DNA of 64,000 nucleotides from CALCKW01 sp033852095 (GCA_033852095.1 JAWSVD010000110.1:1-64000), one strand, 5' to 3'; shown: positions 52,839 to 62,390, counted from the first letter of the stretch. The notes: generated by a model not told the origin, from the sequence alone. Translations and numbers: made by a program.

Positions 52839-53659
52839 GCCTGCAGGCCCAGCTCCCAGGCCTGCAATGCCAGCTTGCGCTGCAGACCCCATCGGTAGCC
52901 GCCCAGACCCGTGTCAGCCCGGATCACCCGGTGACAGGGGATCAGCACCGCCAGTGGATTAGCCCCCACCGCGGTGCCCACCGCGCGACTGCCCCGCGGA
53001 CAATCGATGGCTGTGGCCAGCTGGCCGTAGCTGCAGCGCGCCCCTGACGGCAATGCAAGCAAGGCTTGCCACACCTTGATTTGAAAGGGGCTGCCTGCGA
53101 GCAACAGGCGTATTTCACCGCCAGCTGCCGCAGAGAAAACACGCTGAACAAGCGCTGCCGTGCGTGTTTCATCCACTTGATATTCGGCGTGGGGCAAGCG
53201 CTTCTGCAACTGCTCAAGCGCTGTTAGCTCGCCACCGCGCTCAAGGAACGACAGAGCCAACAACCCCCGCTCGCTGTCCGCCACCAAGACTCGACCGAAA
53301 AGTGTGTCATGCACCCCGTGGTGGATCACAATGCCCCGCCCGCCACGCTTATATTCGCCCGGCGTGAGTGTCTCATGCCGGATAAAGAGATCGTGCAGCC
53401 GCGAGGGGCTGGAGAGACCCGCGTCCAGGCTGGCGTCCAGCACACTCGCACCCGCCGACAGCAACTGCCGAGCGTGAGCGACACTCAGGCTCTCGACAAA
53501 ACGCTTGGGGCTGACCCCCACCCATTGGGTAAATTGTCGCTGGAAATGGTGCGCGGAGAGATTTGATTGAGCCGCGATCTGCTGCAAGCTGGGCTGATCG
53601 AGGTAATTCTCTGCCAACCACTGCAAACTGCTGGAAAATCGCTGGTAATTGGCGTCCAT
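52835..53659 (-). CDS. Ada-like protein: AraC-type HTH fused to O6-methylguanine-DNA methyltransferase
   Basis: 274 residues. Residues about 1-100 form an AraC-type DNA-binding domain (LQQIAAQSNLSAHHFQRQFTQWVGVSPKRFV). About 110-274 form the DNA-alkyltransferase domain with SPFQIKVWQALLALP, GSRAVGTAVGANPLAVLIPCHRVI (acceptor Cys242) and GGYRWGLQRKLAL. It removes O6-alkyl groups from guanine by irreversible transfer to cysteine. The N-terminal Ada domain that repairs phosphotriesters and triggers activation is missing, so the usual switch for adaptive regulation is absent. Such two-domain forms are known in gammaproteobacteria. Confidence 0.9.
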   Translation of the reverse strand: MDANYQRFSSSLQWLAENYLDQPSLQQIAAQSNLSAHHFQRQFTQWVGVSPKRFVESLSVAHARQLLSAGASVLDASLDAGLSSPSRLHDLFIRHETLTPGEYKRGGRGIVIHHGVHDTLFGRVLVADSERGLLALSFLERGGELTALEQLQKRLPHAEYQVDETRTAALVQRVFSAAAGGEIRLLLAGSPFQIKVWQALLALPSGARCSYGQLATAIDCPRGSRAVGTAVGANPLAVLIPCHRVIRADTGLGGYRWGLQRKLALQAWELGLQA

Positions 53660-53776
53660 CTGCTCAAGCCTCAGGTTGTGTGGGCACAGTATGCACTGGG
53701 TCCGCAGCGCCAGACACCCAGATCTTGCGACCCAGAGCTCGAACGGGACTGCCCGCTCGACACAACTTCTCGAGCC

Positions 53777-54760
53777 CTATAATGTGCGCAATGGCACATC
53801 TGCAAAAAACTGCGCGCGCGCCTTGGAAGATGCAAGCTCTGCCACCTCAGTCACGACCTTTTCGCTTAAGTGCGGCGCGAAAAGCTCGATGAAATCGTAC
53901 ATATAACCGCGCAATTTGGCGGCTTTGCGAAAGGCGATGTGCGTGGTGCTATGAGCGAAGAGCTTGTCCGCATCCAATACCACCAGCCCCTCAGCGACGG
54001 ACTCAGCGACAGACAACTCGGCGACTATGCCCACCCCCAAACCCATGCGCACATAGGTTTGAATGACGTCCGCATCGGAGGCGGTGAACACCACATTGGG
54101 TTTTAGCCCGCGGCTCTTGAAAGCCTCGTCTAACTTGCTTTGGCCGGTGAAACCGAAAACGTAAGTGACCAGCGGGTAGGTACTCAAGGCTTCGAGGGTC
54201 AAGCCGTCCAGGGCGTCAATCTTCTGCAGCGGGTGGCCCGTGGGCACTAAAATCGCCCGGTGCCAGTGGTAACAGGGCAACATCACCAAATCGTTGTAGA
54301 GATCCATGCCCTCGGTGGCAATGGCAAAATCAACGACCCCGCTGGCGGCCATTTCGGAGATCTGCGCCGGCGTGCCCTGGTGCATGTGCAGCACCACGTG
54401 CGGGTAGCGCTCTCTGAATTTTTCGATCACGCGCGGCAGCACATAACGCGCCTGGGTGTGGGTGGTGCCGATGCGCAGCTCGCCCACGTTGGGGTTGGCG
54501 TACTCGTGCCCCACCGTGCGGATGTCCTCCACCTGCTGCATCACCGACTCAGCGATCGCGATGATGCGCTCACCCGCGGGAGTTACTTGGGTGATCTGCT
54601 TGCCACTGCGCTGAAAAATCTCAACGCCGATTTCGTCTTCCAACTGGCGAATTTGCTTGCTCACACCCGGCTGTGAGGTGTAGAGCGCATCCGCTGTCTG
54701 CGACACATTGAGATCGTGCCGCACCATGGCGACGATGTAGCGGAGTTGTTGCAATTTCAC
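53777..54760 (-). CDS. cysB: LysR-type regulator CysB
   Basis: 327 residues, near the E. coli length (324). Winged-HTH domain MKLQQLRYIVAMVRHDLNVSQTADALYTSQPGVSKQIRQLEDEIGVEIF, then the ligand domain with GTTHTQARYVLP, the sulfate/acetylserine-binding loop of CysB, and GMGVGIV-type late motif (GLGVGIVAE). It activates cysteine-biosynthesis genes in response to N-acetylserine. GTG start. No cys genes lie nearby. It follows prfC by 65 nt on the same strand. Confidence 0.93.
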   Translation of the reverse strand: MKLQQLRYIVAMVRHDLNVSQTADALYTSQPGVSKQIRQLEDEIGVEIFQRSGKQITQVTPAGERIIAIAESVMQQVEDIRTVGHEYANPNVGELRIGTTHTQARYVLPRVIEKFRERYPHVVLHMHQGTPAQISEMAASGVVDFAIATEGMDLYNDLVMLPCYHWHRAILVPTGHPLQKIDALDGLTLEALSTYPLVTYVFGFTGQSKLDEAFKSRGLKPNVVFTASDADVIQTYVRMGLGVGIVAELSVAESVAEGLVVLDADKLFAHSTTHIAFRKAAKLRGYMYDFIELFAPHLSEKVVTEVAELASSKARAQFFADVPLRTL

Positions 54761-54825
54761 GGTAGTTCCACCCGCCGCTTATGCGGCTTATTTTCATCCA
54801 ATGCAGACAAGCTGCCGATCAAGCT

Positions 54826-56412
54826 TTAAACGCCACCCTGCTCGCGTGTGGCGAGGAATTTCACCTCCGGCCAGCGCTCTTCGGCCATGCTCAAATTGAC
54901 CCGTGTCGACGCCAGATAGACAAGCTCTCCGGCGTGATCAATGGACAAGTTGGCGGCCAGTTTTTCTTTGAAGTCGCGCAGCATTTTTTCGTCGTCACAG
55001 CTGATCCAGCGGGCCATTTTTACCTGCACCGACTCAAACAAGCAGTCGACTTTGTACTCATCTTGCAGTCGCTGCGCCACCACGTCGAACTGCAAAATCC
55101 CGATCGCACCCAGAATCAAATCGTTGGATTGCATCGGCTTGAACAGCTGCGTCGCCCCCTCTTCACACAATTGCGAGAGGCCTTTCTGCAACTGCTTCAT
55201 CTTCAGCGGGTCACGCAGGCGCGCGCGGCGAAACAACTCCGGTGCGAAGCTGGGGATACCGGTAAAGGTCAGGTCTTCACCCACGGTAAAGGTATCGCCA
55301 ATGCGGATAGTGCCGTGGTTGTGCAAACCGATGATATCGCCCGAATAGGCTTCCTCTACGTGACCGCGATCGGCCGCGAGGAAGGTCAGTGCATCCGCAA
55401 ATTTCATGTCCTTCCCTGTGCGCACGTGCTTGGCTTTCATGCCACGCTTGTACTGCCCAGAGCATATACGCAGAAATGCAATGCGGTCCCGGTGCTGTGG
55501 GTCCATGTTCGCCTGTATTTTAAAGACAAAACCCGTGAACTTTGATTCCAGCGGATCAACATCACGCGTCAAAGTCGCGTGCGGCTGCGGGTCGGGCGCA
55601 AATTTAACGAAGTCCGCCAGCAACTCTTCCACGCCGAAATTATTGATCGCAGAACCGAAAAATACCGGGGTGAGCTCACCGGCCAGATATTCTTCTAAGA
55701 CAAAGGGGTTGCTCGCCCCCTGCACCAGCTCCAGCTCTTCACGCAGCTCGTCAACCTGTGTGCCCAGTAGCTCGTCCAGACGCGGGTTGTCCAGGCCTTT
55801 GACCGTTTCGCCCTCTTGCACCTTGCCGTTGTGGTTCGGGCTGAAGAAGGTCACCGTGTCTTTGGCGATGTGATAGACACCCTTGAAGCGCTTGCCCATG
55901 CCGATGGGCCAGCTGATGGGCGCGCAGCGAATGCCCAGCGACGATTCGACTTCGTCGAGCAGATCGATCGCGTCACGGCCCTCACGGTCCAACTTGTTGA
56001 TGAAGGTCATGACCGGCGTATTGCGAAGCCGGCACACTTCCATCAGTTTTTTGGTGCGTCGCTCCACGCCTTTGGCCACGTCGATCACCATCAAGGCGGA
56101 ATCCACCGCTGTCATGGTGCGATAGGTGTCTTCCGAGAAGTCCTCGTGGCCGGGGGTGTCGAGCAGATTGACCATGCAATCCCCGTAGGGAAACTGCATC
56201 ACGGACGAGGTGACCGAGATACCTCGCTCCTGCTCCATCTTCATCCAATCGGAGGTGGCGTGCCGGGCCGCCTTACGGCCTTTGACCGAGCCCGCCTGCT
56301 GAATCGCTCCGCCGAACAACAGTAACTTTTCAGTCAGGGTCGTCTTGCCCGCATCCGGGTGCGAGATGATGGCGAAAGTACGCCGGCGTTTGATTTCTTG
56401 ATCCAGTTCCAT
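54826..56412 (-). CDS. prfC: Peptide chain release factor 3
   Basis: 528 residues, essentially the E. coli length. It is a translational GTPase with G1 SHPDAGKT (17-24), RGISVTSSVMQFPY (switch I), G3 DTPGHEDFSED, G4 NKLD, then domain II/III motifs (FVFKIQANMDPQHRDRIAFLRICSG, LLGAIGILQFDVVAQRL). RF3 recycles RF1/RF2 from the ribosome after termination. The start ATG 56412 fits the family. Confidence 0.96.
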   Translation of the reverse strand: MELDQEIKRRRTFAIISHPDAGKTTLTEKLLLFGGAIQQAGSVKGRKAARHATSDWMKMEQERGISVTSSVMQFPYGDCMVNLLDTPGHEDFSEDTYRTMTAVDSALMVIDVAKGVERRTKKLMEVCRLRNTPVMTFINKLDREGRDAIDLLDEVESSLGIRCAPISWPIGMGKRFKGVYHIAKDTVTFFSPNHNGKVQEGETVKGLDNPRLDELLGTQVDELREELELVQGASNPFVLEEYLAGELTPVFFGSAINNFGVEELLADFVKFAPDPQPHATLTRDVDPLESKFTGFVFKIQANMDPQHRDRIAFLRICSGQYKRGMKAKHVRTGKDMKFADALTFLAADRGHVEEAYSGDIIGLHNHGTIRIGDTFTVGEDLTFTGIPSFAPELFRRARLRDPLKMKQLQKGLSQLCEEGATQLFKPMQSNDLILGAIGILQFDVVAQRLQDEYKVDCLFESVQVKMARWISCDDEKMLRDFKEKLAANLSIDHAGELVYLASTRVNLSMAEERWPEVKFLATREQGGV

Positions 56413-56591
56413 CGTGGTCGGTTCTGCGCTGCTGTTATGTCAACCACACATTATAACGCAGTCACCCTACAACAAGCGCAGGGATTCAATACGGGGATTA
56501 AACACGGCCCAGCCTATTGCCTAAGGCGGCAACAGCCAAGCGGCCGTCAGATACGCAAGAAATCCAGTGCAGCAAAAACACAGGCGCAAAA

Positions 56592-56615
56592 AAAACCCCG
56601 CCGAGGCGGGGTTTT
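56592..56615. terminator. Bidirectional rho-independent terminator
   Basis: AAAACCCCGCC (56592-56602), a two-base loop and GGCGGGGTTTT (56605-56615), perfectly symmetrical, with A- and T-runs on both sides. It lies 33 nt past the symporter stop and serves that minus-strand gene; the rest of 56413-56647 has no gene. Confidence 0.9.
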
Positions 56616-56647
56616 CTCAAGCTTCAAGAAGCTATTTCACACTAAAA

Positions 56648-58417
56648 TCAGTGTGTTGCAGCACCTGCACCCTGAGGTACGCGGATGCTCTCGATCAGCT
56701 CTTGAATCTCCTGCGGAGGCGGAGCCGTCACACGAGACACGGCAAAGGCAACCGTAAAGTTCACGATCGCACCCACAGTACCGAAGGCGTTGGGCGTGAT
56801 GCCCCCCAACCAGTTGGGCTCCATATCACCGAGGAACGACGTGCCGGGGATGAACATGATGCCCTTGTGCTGGAAGATGTACAGCAGCGTCACGCTGATG
56901 CCCGACACCATGCCAGCAATCGCTCCAGCGCGGTTAATGCGCTTGGAGAAGATGCCCATCATGATCGCAGGGAACAGCGACGAGGCCGCCAGACCAAAGG
57001 CGAGCGCCACCGTGCCCGCGGCAAAACCCGGCGGATGCAGACCCAGGTAACCCGCCACCGCGATCGCAACTCCCATCGAGATTCGACCCACCATCAGCTC
57101 GGCTGAATCCGAGATATTGGGTGCAATCATGCCCTTCACCAAATCGTGCGACACAGCAGACGAGATGGCCAGCAACAGACCTGCAGCTGTGGACAACGCG
57201 GCCGCAAGACCACCGGCAGCCACCAGGGCGATAACCCAATTCGGCAACTTGGCGATTTCAGGGTTGGCCAAGACAATGATGTCGCGGTCAACGGTCAGCT
57301 CGCTGCCGTTCCAGCCGTAGCTTTCAGCGGTTGCGGTGAACTCAGGGTTCTTGTCGTTGTAGTACTGGATTCGACCGTCACCGTTCTTGTCCTCGAAGCT
57401 CAACAGACCTGTCTTCTCCCAGTTCTTGAACCACTGAGGCCGCGCTTCGTATGACAAGCTGCCCTCTGCAGAGCCGATCTGGCCTGGGTTCATGGTATCG
57501 ACCAGGTTCAGACGCGCCATCGCCGCCACAGCGGGTGCCGTGGTGTAGAGGATCGCGATGAAGACCAATGCCCAACCCGCGGACGAACGCGCATCTTTAA
57601 CCGTGGGAACGGTGAAAAAACGCACGATCACGTGTGGCAGACCGGCGGTGCCGATCATCAGCGACATGGTGTAAAAGAAAGTGTTCAGGCGGTTGCCTTC
57701 GGTGGAGGTATATTCGTTAAAACCGAGTTCACCAATCACCGTGTTCAGCTTATCCAGCAAGGGCGTGCCATCCGCAACTGTGCCCCCCAAGCCCAACTGA
57801 GGTGAGGCATTGCCGGTCAGTTCCAGCGAGATAAACACCGCGGGAACCGTGTAGGCAAAGATCAACACACAGTACTGCGCAATTTGGGTGTAGGTGATGC
57901 CTTTCATCCCGCCGACTACCGCGTAGATGAAAACGATGGTCATGCCCACGTACAAGCCCGTGTCGTAATCCAGCTCCAAAAAGCGAGAAAAAGCAACGCC
58001 CACGCCCTTCATCTGGCCGATAACATAAGTCAGGGATGCGATGATCAAACAGACAACCGCCACGGCGCGCGCGGTCTTGGAGTAAAAGCGATCACCGATG
58101 AATTCCGGTACGGTGAACTTGCCGAATTTGCGCAGATAAGGTGCCAGACAGCAGGCCAACAGCACGTAACCGCCGGTCCAGCCCATCAGGAACACCGAGC
58201 CGCCATAACCCAAGAAGGCGATCAAACCCGCCATGGAGATAAAGGAAGCGGCGGACATCCAGTCAGCGGCGGTCGCCATGCCGTTTGCGATGGGGTGCAC
58301 GTCACCACCCGCCACGTAGAAATCAGTGGTCGAGCTCGCGCGGGCCCGAATAGCGATGTAGATATACAGTAAGAAGGTGGTGCCAACCACCAGATACGTC
58401 AGTGTTTTCAGATCCAT
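56648..58417 (-). CDS. Solute:sodium symporter, VC_2705 subfamily large subunit
   Basis: 589 residues with about thirteen hydrophobic segments and SSS-family motifs (DFYVAGGDVHPIANGMATAADWMSAASFIS, GGMKGITYTQIAQY, FTVPTVKDAR). It resembles acetate permease ActP but contains a polar insert near residues 345-400, with DKNGDGRIQYYNDKNPE reading like a calcium-binding EF-hand loop, which is characteristic of the VC_2705 subfamily. The adjacent DUF4212 gene encodes the matching small subunit. It probably imports an organic anion (acetate or similar) with Na+; the substrate is not established. Confidence 0.88.
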   Translation of the reverse strand: MDLKTLTYLVVGTTFLLYIYIAIRARASSTTDFYVAGGDVHPIANGMATAADWMSAASFISMAGLIAFLGYGGSVFLMGWTGGYVLLACCLAPYLRKFGKFTVPEFIGDRFYSKTARAVAVVCLIIASLTYVIGQMKGVGVAFSRFLELDYDTGLYVGMTIVFIYAVVGGMKGITYTQIAQYCVLIFAYTVPAVFISLELTGNASPQLGLGGTVADGTPLLDKLNTVIGELGFNEYTSTEGNRLNTFFYTMSLMIGTAGLPHVIVRFFTVPTVKDARSSAGWALVFIAILYTTAPAVAAMARLNLVDTMNPGQIGSAEGSLSYEARPQWFKNWEKTGLLSFEDKNGDGRIQYYNDKNPEFTATAESYGWNGSELTVDRDIIVLANPEIAKLPNWVIALVAAGGLAAALSTAAGLLLAISSAVSHDLVKGMIAPNISDSAELMVGRISMGVAIAVAGYLGLHPPGFAAGTVALAFGLAASSLFPAIMMGIFSKRINRAGAIAGMVSGISVTLLYIFQHKGIMFIPGTSFLGDMEPNWLGGITPNAFGTVGAIVNFTVAFAVSRVTAPPPQEIQELIESIRVPQGAGAATH

Positions 58418-58438
58418 GATTCAAAGATTCTCCGCCAG

Positions 58439-58690
58439 TTATTCTTCAACGCCGTATTCACGGTCGATCGCTTCCATACGCCAGGCGTAGAAAAAAATCA
58501 GTACCACAAATGCGTAGATTGACCCCTGTTGTGCAAACCAAAAGCCGAGCGGATAACCCAGAAAAGAGAATTGATTGAGCTGATCAACAAACAAAATGCC
58601 GCAACCAAACGACACGATAAACCAAACGATAAATATTTTGACTAAGAGGCTTATATTCGCCTTCCAATAGCCGTCCTTGGTGCCTTGCAT
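58439..58690 (-). CDS. DUF4212 symporter small subunit
   Basis: 83 residues with two membrane helices (IFIVWFIVSFGCGILFV, about 16-32, and FWFAQQGSIYAFVVLIFFYAWRM, about 47-69). This is the family encoded just upstream of VC_2705-type sodium symporters, as here (21-nt gap). AAGGAG lies 9 nt before the ATG. It is presumed to stabilise or regulate the large subunit in the inner membrane. Confidence 0.9.
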   Translation of the reverse strand: MQGTKDGYWKANISLLVKIFIVWFIVSFGCGILFVDQLNQFSFLGYPLGFWFAQQGSIYAFVVLIFFYAWRMEAIDREYGVEE

Positions 58691-59104
58691 ACACTGTCTC
58701 CTTAGGGGGGACGCTGAAGGGAGGCAAAGATTAACAAGCGAGCCGCAAGCAATAGCACCTATTTTTCATCTTTATTTATCGTTAAATATCAAATAGATAA
58801 GATAAATGCATGAACGCACAGTCCGGACACTGCTACTTTTGGTAACGCGCACCTGTTTCGAAAAGTAGTATCTTGCAGGCTCCGCTGACGCACAATGCAT
58901 CAGCGCCTTGAACAATAATTCAAGCGTGGCTCCTCGATTTGCACGGCTTTGCCAACGCGTCTGTGCGGGCGCAATTTGCGCCACAATCGACTCACCAAGT
59001 ACACCCAAGCGCATCTCTCGGCGCCGCCTGTCGATCGATTTGACAGTGGCGTGATGCATTACTCAGACTGTGAGCCTCTGCTCCTTTATGCACCGTGAAT
59101 TTTC
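58691..59104. promoter_or_regulatory. Divergent regulatory region between symporter genes and LysR gene
   Basis: 414 nt without a gene. It must carry promoters for the minus-strand symporter pair and the plus-strand LysR gene. An AT-rich stretch (58755-58805) is followed by an inverted repeat CTACTTTT (58833-58840) / AAAAGTAG (58861-58868). The divergent layout is typical for a LysR regulator controlling its neighbour; a binding site was not pinned down. Confidence 0.45.
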
Positions 59105-60097
59105 ATGAGTACTAAGCCCAACAGACACCGACAACTGCGCGCCTTTTGTTACGCCGCCCAGACCGGAAGTATCTCCAAAGCAGCCACCAAATTAGACCTC
59201 AGCCAGCCGTCCATTTCCCTGCAGATCCAAGCGCTGGAACGCGAGCTCGGCGTACAGGTTTTTGAGCGCCGTGGCCCGCGCATTCAATTGACCCCGGCCG
59301 GCGAGGTGCTGCTCGATCTAGCCCAACCCCTGGTGGACGGCATCGAACACCTGAGCACAGCCTTTCATGCGCGCCTCGGGGACGCCGACAACGGCTACCT
59401 GGACATAGCGGCGGGCGAGTCGACGCTGCTGTACATCCTGCCGGAAGTGACCAAGCGGTTCAGCGATAACTACCCCCACGTCACGGTGCGATTGCACAAT
59501 GTCACCGGCCAAGACGGCATGGAGAAATTGCGCGCCGACGAGGTGGAGTTCGCGGTCGGCTCCATGCTCGATGTGCCAGAAGACATGGTCTACTACCCGA
59601 TTTTTGACTACACCCCGACCTTGATCACCCACCCCGATCACCCGCTCAGCAAACTCGATGAAATCGGCCTCGCGGACATCGGCCAGTACGGTTTGATCCT
59701 GCCACCACGGCATTTGGCCAGTTGGGGCGTGGTCGATCTGGTCTTTCAGCAACACGATGTGCCCTACCGCGTGCACATGGAGGCCGGCGGCTGGGAGGTG
59801 ATCAAGCGCTACGTGGGCATGAACCTGGGCATCAGCGTGGTGACCAGCATCTGCCTGCGGCCCGAAGACCCGCTCTTCACCTACCCACTGGGCAATTACT
59901 TTCCGTTGCGCAGCTACGGCGTGGTGATCCGCCGCGGCAAGTTCCTCAGCCCGCAGGCCAAGTGCTTTCTGGAGACTTTGAGGCCCGACTTCGAGCAGCT
60001 CAAATCCATCGAATCGAGCACCGCCGCGCAGACCAGCCGCATTCTGAGCAGCCGCCGACGCGCGCCCACGGCGCAAAGCCTCGAGGACGACAACTGA
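59105..60097 (+). CDS. LysR-family transcriptional regulator (CysB-like)
   Basis: 330 residues. N-terminal winged HTH: QLRAFCYAAQTGSISKAATKLDLSQPSISLQIQALERELGVQVFERRGP. The ligand domain has YLDIAAGESTLLYILPEVTKRF and ends GYGVVIRRGKFLSPQAKCFLE-like; a Ser/Arg-rich tail follows. It probably controls the divergent symporter operon, by analogy with the common LysR arrangement; this is inference. Its TGA overlaps the ATG of nudJ (TGATG), so the regulator is unexpectedly coupled to the tRNA/Nudix operon downstream. Confidence 0.9.
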   Translation: MSTKPNRHRQLRAFCYAAQTGSISKAATKLDLSQPSISLQIQALERELGVQVFERRGPRIQLTPAGEVLLDLAQPLVDGIEHLSTAFHARLGDADNGYLDIAAGESTLLYILPEVTKRFSDNYPHVTVRLHNVTGQDGMEKLRADEVEFAVGSMLDVPEDMVYYPIFDYTPTLITHPDHPLSKLDEIGLADIGQYGLILPPRHLASWGVVDLVFQQHDVPYRVHMEAGGWEVIKRYVGMNLGISVVTSICLRPEDPLFTYPLGNYFPLRSYGVVIRRGKFLSPQAKCFLETLRPDFEQLKSIESSTAAQTSRILSSRRRAPTAQSLEDDN

Positions 60098-60549
60098 TGA
60101 GCGAAGCTGTTTGGACACCGCGCATGACAGTTTCAGCGGTGATACACCGCGACGGGCGGTTCTTGGTGGTGGAGGAATACGACAGCGCGGGTGAGCGGGT
60201 GATCAATCAGCCCGCCGGCCACCTCGAAGAGCACGAGAGCCTGATCAGCGCCGTGCAGCGAGAGGTCATGGAGGAGACGGGTTATGCCTTCGAGGCCACG
60301 GCGTTTACCGGGCTCTACCGCTGGCAAGCCGTGGATGCCGGTTTGACCTTTATGCGGCTCAATTTTATCGGTGAAGTGGCGCAGATTCCCAGCACAGCGC
60401 AATTGGACAAGGATATAATTGCGGCGCACTGGCTGAGCCTTGATGAAATCAGCGCCAGAAAGCAACGCAGCCCACTGGTGCTGCGCTGCATTGAAGACTA
60501 CCTCAATCGCCCCCACTATCCTCTCAGCGCACTCATCGACGCAGAATAA
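60097..60549 (+). CDS. nudJ: Nudix hydrolase NudJ-like
   Basis: 150 residues. Nudix box GHLEEHESLISAVQREVMEETGY (GX5EX7REVxEE pattern) follows the short strand MTVSAVIHRDGRFLVVEEY and NQPAG, as in NudJ (HMP-PP and nucleoside di/triphosphate phosphatase). In E. coli nudJ is followed by mnmA and hflD; the same order here supports the name. Start ATG 60097 overlaps the LysR stop. Confidence 0.88.
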   Translation: MSEAVWTPRMTVSAVIHRDGRFLVVEEYDSAGERVINQPAGHLEEHESLISAVQREVMEETGYAFEATAFTGLYRWQAVDAGLTFMRLNFIGEVAQIPSTAQLDKDIIAAHWLSLDEISARKQRSPLVLRCIEDYLNRPHYPLSALIDAE

Positions 60550-60564
60550 GAGCCAGATTTTTCC

Positions 60565-61668
60565 ATGAGCATGAACAAAAGCAATATCGTCATCGGCATG
60601 TCCGGCGGCGTGGACTCCTCGGTCGCGGCCCATTTATTGGTGCAGCAAGGGCACGACGTGGTCGCTGTGTTTATGCAGAACTGGGAAGACGAGGAAGGCG
60701 ACTGCACCGCGCGCCAGGACTACCGCGACGCGGCTGCGGTGTGCGCGCAGCTCGGCATTGAATTGCACGCGGTCAATTTTGCCGCCGAGTATTGGGACCG
60801 AGTGTTCAGCCACTTTCTCAGCGAATACCAGGCCGGCCGCACTCCTAACCCGGATATTCTGTGCAACCGGGAGATCAAATTCAAAGCCTTCGTGGACTAC
60901 GCGCGCGAGCTCGGCGCGGACACCATCGCCACCGGGCACTACGCGCGACACGGCCTGATCGACGGCCAACCCGCCCTGCTGCGCGGTGTGGACCAGAGCA
61001 AAGACCAGAGCTATTTCCTGCACGCGCTCAGCCCCGAACAGCTGGCGCCCAGCATTTTCCCGCTCGGCGACATGGAGAAGACCCGGGTGCGCGAAATCGC
61101 GCGTGAGGCGAACTTGCACGTGGCCAGCAAAAAAGACAGCACCGGCATCTGTTTTATCGGCGAGCGCCATTTCAACGAATTTCTGGGCACCTATTTGCCG
61201 GCGCAATCGGGCGAGATCGTCGGCCCCTCGGGCGAAGTACTGGGCAAGCACAGCGGGCTCATGTATTACACCCTGGGACAGCGGCGTGGGCTCGGGGTCG
61301 GCGGCTCGCAGCAGCACGGCGAAGACGCCTGGTTTGTCTCGCGCAAGTCGCTGGCCGACAACCGACTGCACGTGGTGCAGGGCCACGACCACCCGGATCT
61401 ATTCAAACAGCGCTTCCTGGTGGACAACATCAGCTGGTGCCGGACCAACCCCGGCACCGGCTCGCTGCGCTGCTCGGCGAAAATACGCTACCGCCAGCAG
61501 GACATGGCTTGCACACTGGAGCTGAGCGAAGATGGACAGCGAGCGATGGTGATATTTGACCAGCCCATACGTGCCGTGACCCCTGGTCAAAGCGCGGTTT
61601 TTTACGACGCTGAGGAATGCCTCGGCGGCGGTGTCATTTGTGACTTTGAACCCACGGCGGATAACTAA
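60565..61668 (+). CDS. mnmA: tRNA-specific 2-thiouridylase MnmA
   Basis: 367 residues. PP-loop SGGVDSS (13-19), FMQNWEDE, the catalytic/persulfide Cys100 (LCNREIKF) and Cys196 (GICFIGER), ATGHYAR, and YYTLGQRRGLGVG are all conserved. It installs the s2 group on U34 of tRNA-Lys, -Glu and -Gln using sulfur relayed by the Tus system. Together with the stand-alone MnmC-type oxidoreductase at 1.3 kb it acts on the same wobble nucleotide. The hflD start directly abuts its stop. Confidence 0.96.
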   Translation: MSMNKSNIVIGMSGGVDSSVAAHLLVQQGHDVVAVFMQNWEDEEGDCTARQDYRDAAAVCAQLGIELHAVNFAAEYWDRVFSHFLSEYQAGRTPNPDILCNREIKFKAFVDYARELGADTIATGHYARHGLIDGQPALLRGVDQSKDQSYFLHALSPEQLAPSIFPLGDMEKTRVREIAREANLHVASKKDSTGICFIGERHFNEFLGTYLPAQSGEIVGPSGEVLGKHSGLMYYTLGQRRGLGVGGSQQHGEDAWFVSRKSLADNRLHVVQGHDHPDLFKQRFLVDNISWCRTNPGTGSLRCSAKIRYRQQDMACTLELSEDGQRAMVIFDQPIRAVTPGQSAVFYDAEECLGGGVICDFEPTADN

Positions 61669-62307
61669 TTGAACAAGACCACAGAAAACCAAGTCATGGC
61701 ACTGGCCGCCGTCATCGAAGCGGCGTCCCTGGTGGACGAACTCGCCAACAAGGGGCGCTGTGATGAAACGCGGATGAAGACCGCGATCAACAGCATCTTC
61801 AGCCTCGATTCGGACAGCCTGGAGGCCAACTACGGCGGGCGCCGCGCACTGCAGCCAGGCATTCAAACGCTGCTCGATCAGTTCTCCGCCAGCGCCCTGC
61901 CCAACGTCGACGTGGCGCGCTACCAGATGGCCTTGGTGCAGCTGCAGCGCCGTTTGATGCGCGACGAGGCGACACTGAACAAACTGCAGGCGGGGATTCG
62001 CAGCATCCAGACGCTCAAAGACATGCAGGGAGAGCTCGATCAAGTGGTGATCGGCCGAGTCGCCAGCCTCTACCAAGAGACCATCAGCCAGCTGAGCCCG
62101 CGCATCATCGTCAAGGGCAAACCTAACTTTTTACAAGCCAGTGATTGCTCTGAACGCATCAGAGCCCTGCTGCTGGCGGGCATCCGTGGCGCGGTGCTGT
62201 GGGAACAATCGGGCGGCTCGCGCTGGTCCCTGCTGTTCGGTCGCAGAGCCTACGTCGAATCGGGGCAAGTACTGCTCAAAGGCATGCAGAACGGGCACGG
62301 CAGCTAG
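61669..62307 (+). CDS. hflD: High-frequency lysogenization protein HflD homologue
   Basis: 212 residues. NQVMALAAVIEAASLVDELANKGRC, then SIFSLDSDSLEANYGGRRALQPGIQTLLDQF match the helical HflD family, a peripheral inner-membrane protein known for affecting lambda CII; its house role is unclear. The TTG start follows the mnmA stop without a gap. The gene order nudJ-mnmA-hflD is as in enterics, but purB, usually next, is not present. Confidence 0.88.
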   Translation: MNKTTENQVMALAAVIEAASLVDELANKGRCDETRMKTAINSIFSLDSDSLEANYGGRRALQPGIQTLLDQFSASALPNVDVARYQMALVQLQRRLMRDEATLNKLQAGIRSIQTLKDMQGELDQVVIGRVASLYQETISQLSPRIIVKGKPNFLQASDCSERIRALLLAGIRGAVLWEQSGGSRWSLLFGRRAYVESGQVLLKGMQNGHGS

Positions 62308-62390
62308 GACGCTTGCCATGCTGATCTGAGCGGCGTATATCTGGGCGCCGATGGCTTTAGGTAGGGCTTAAGGTCTAGATAAAATAAGCA

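Noticed and set aside
56648..58417. Naming the symporter actP (acetate permease)
   Set aside because: The polar EF-hand-like insert and the adjacent DUF4212 gene mark the VC_2705 subfamily; E. coli-type ActP is paired with a DUF485 (YjcH) protein.
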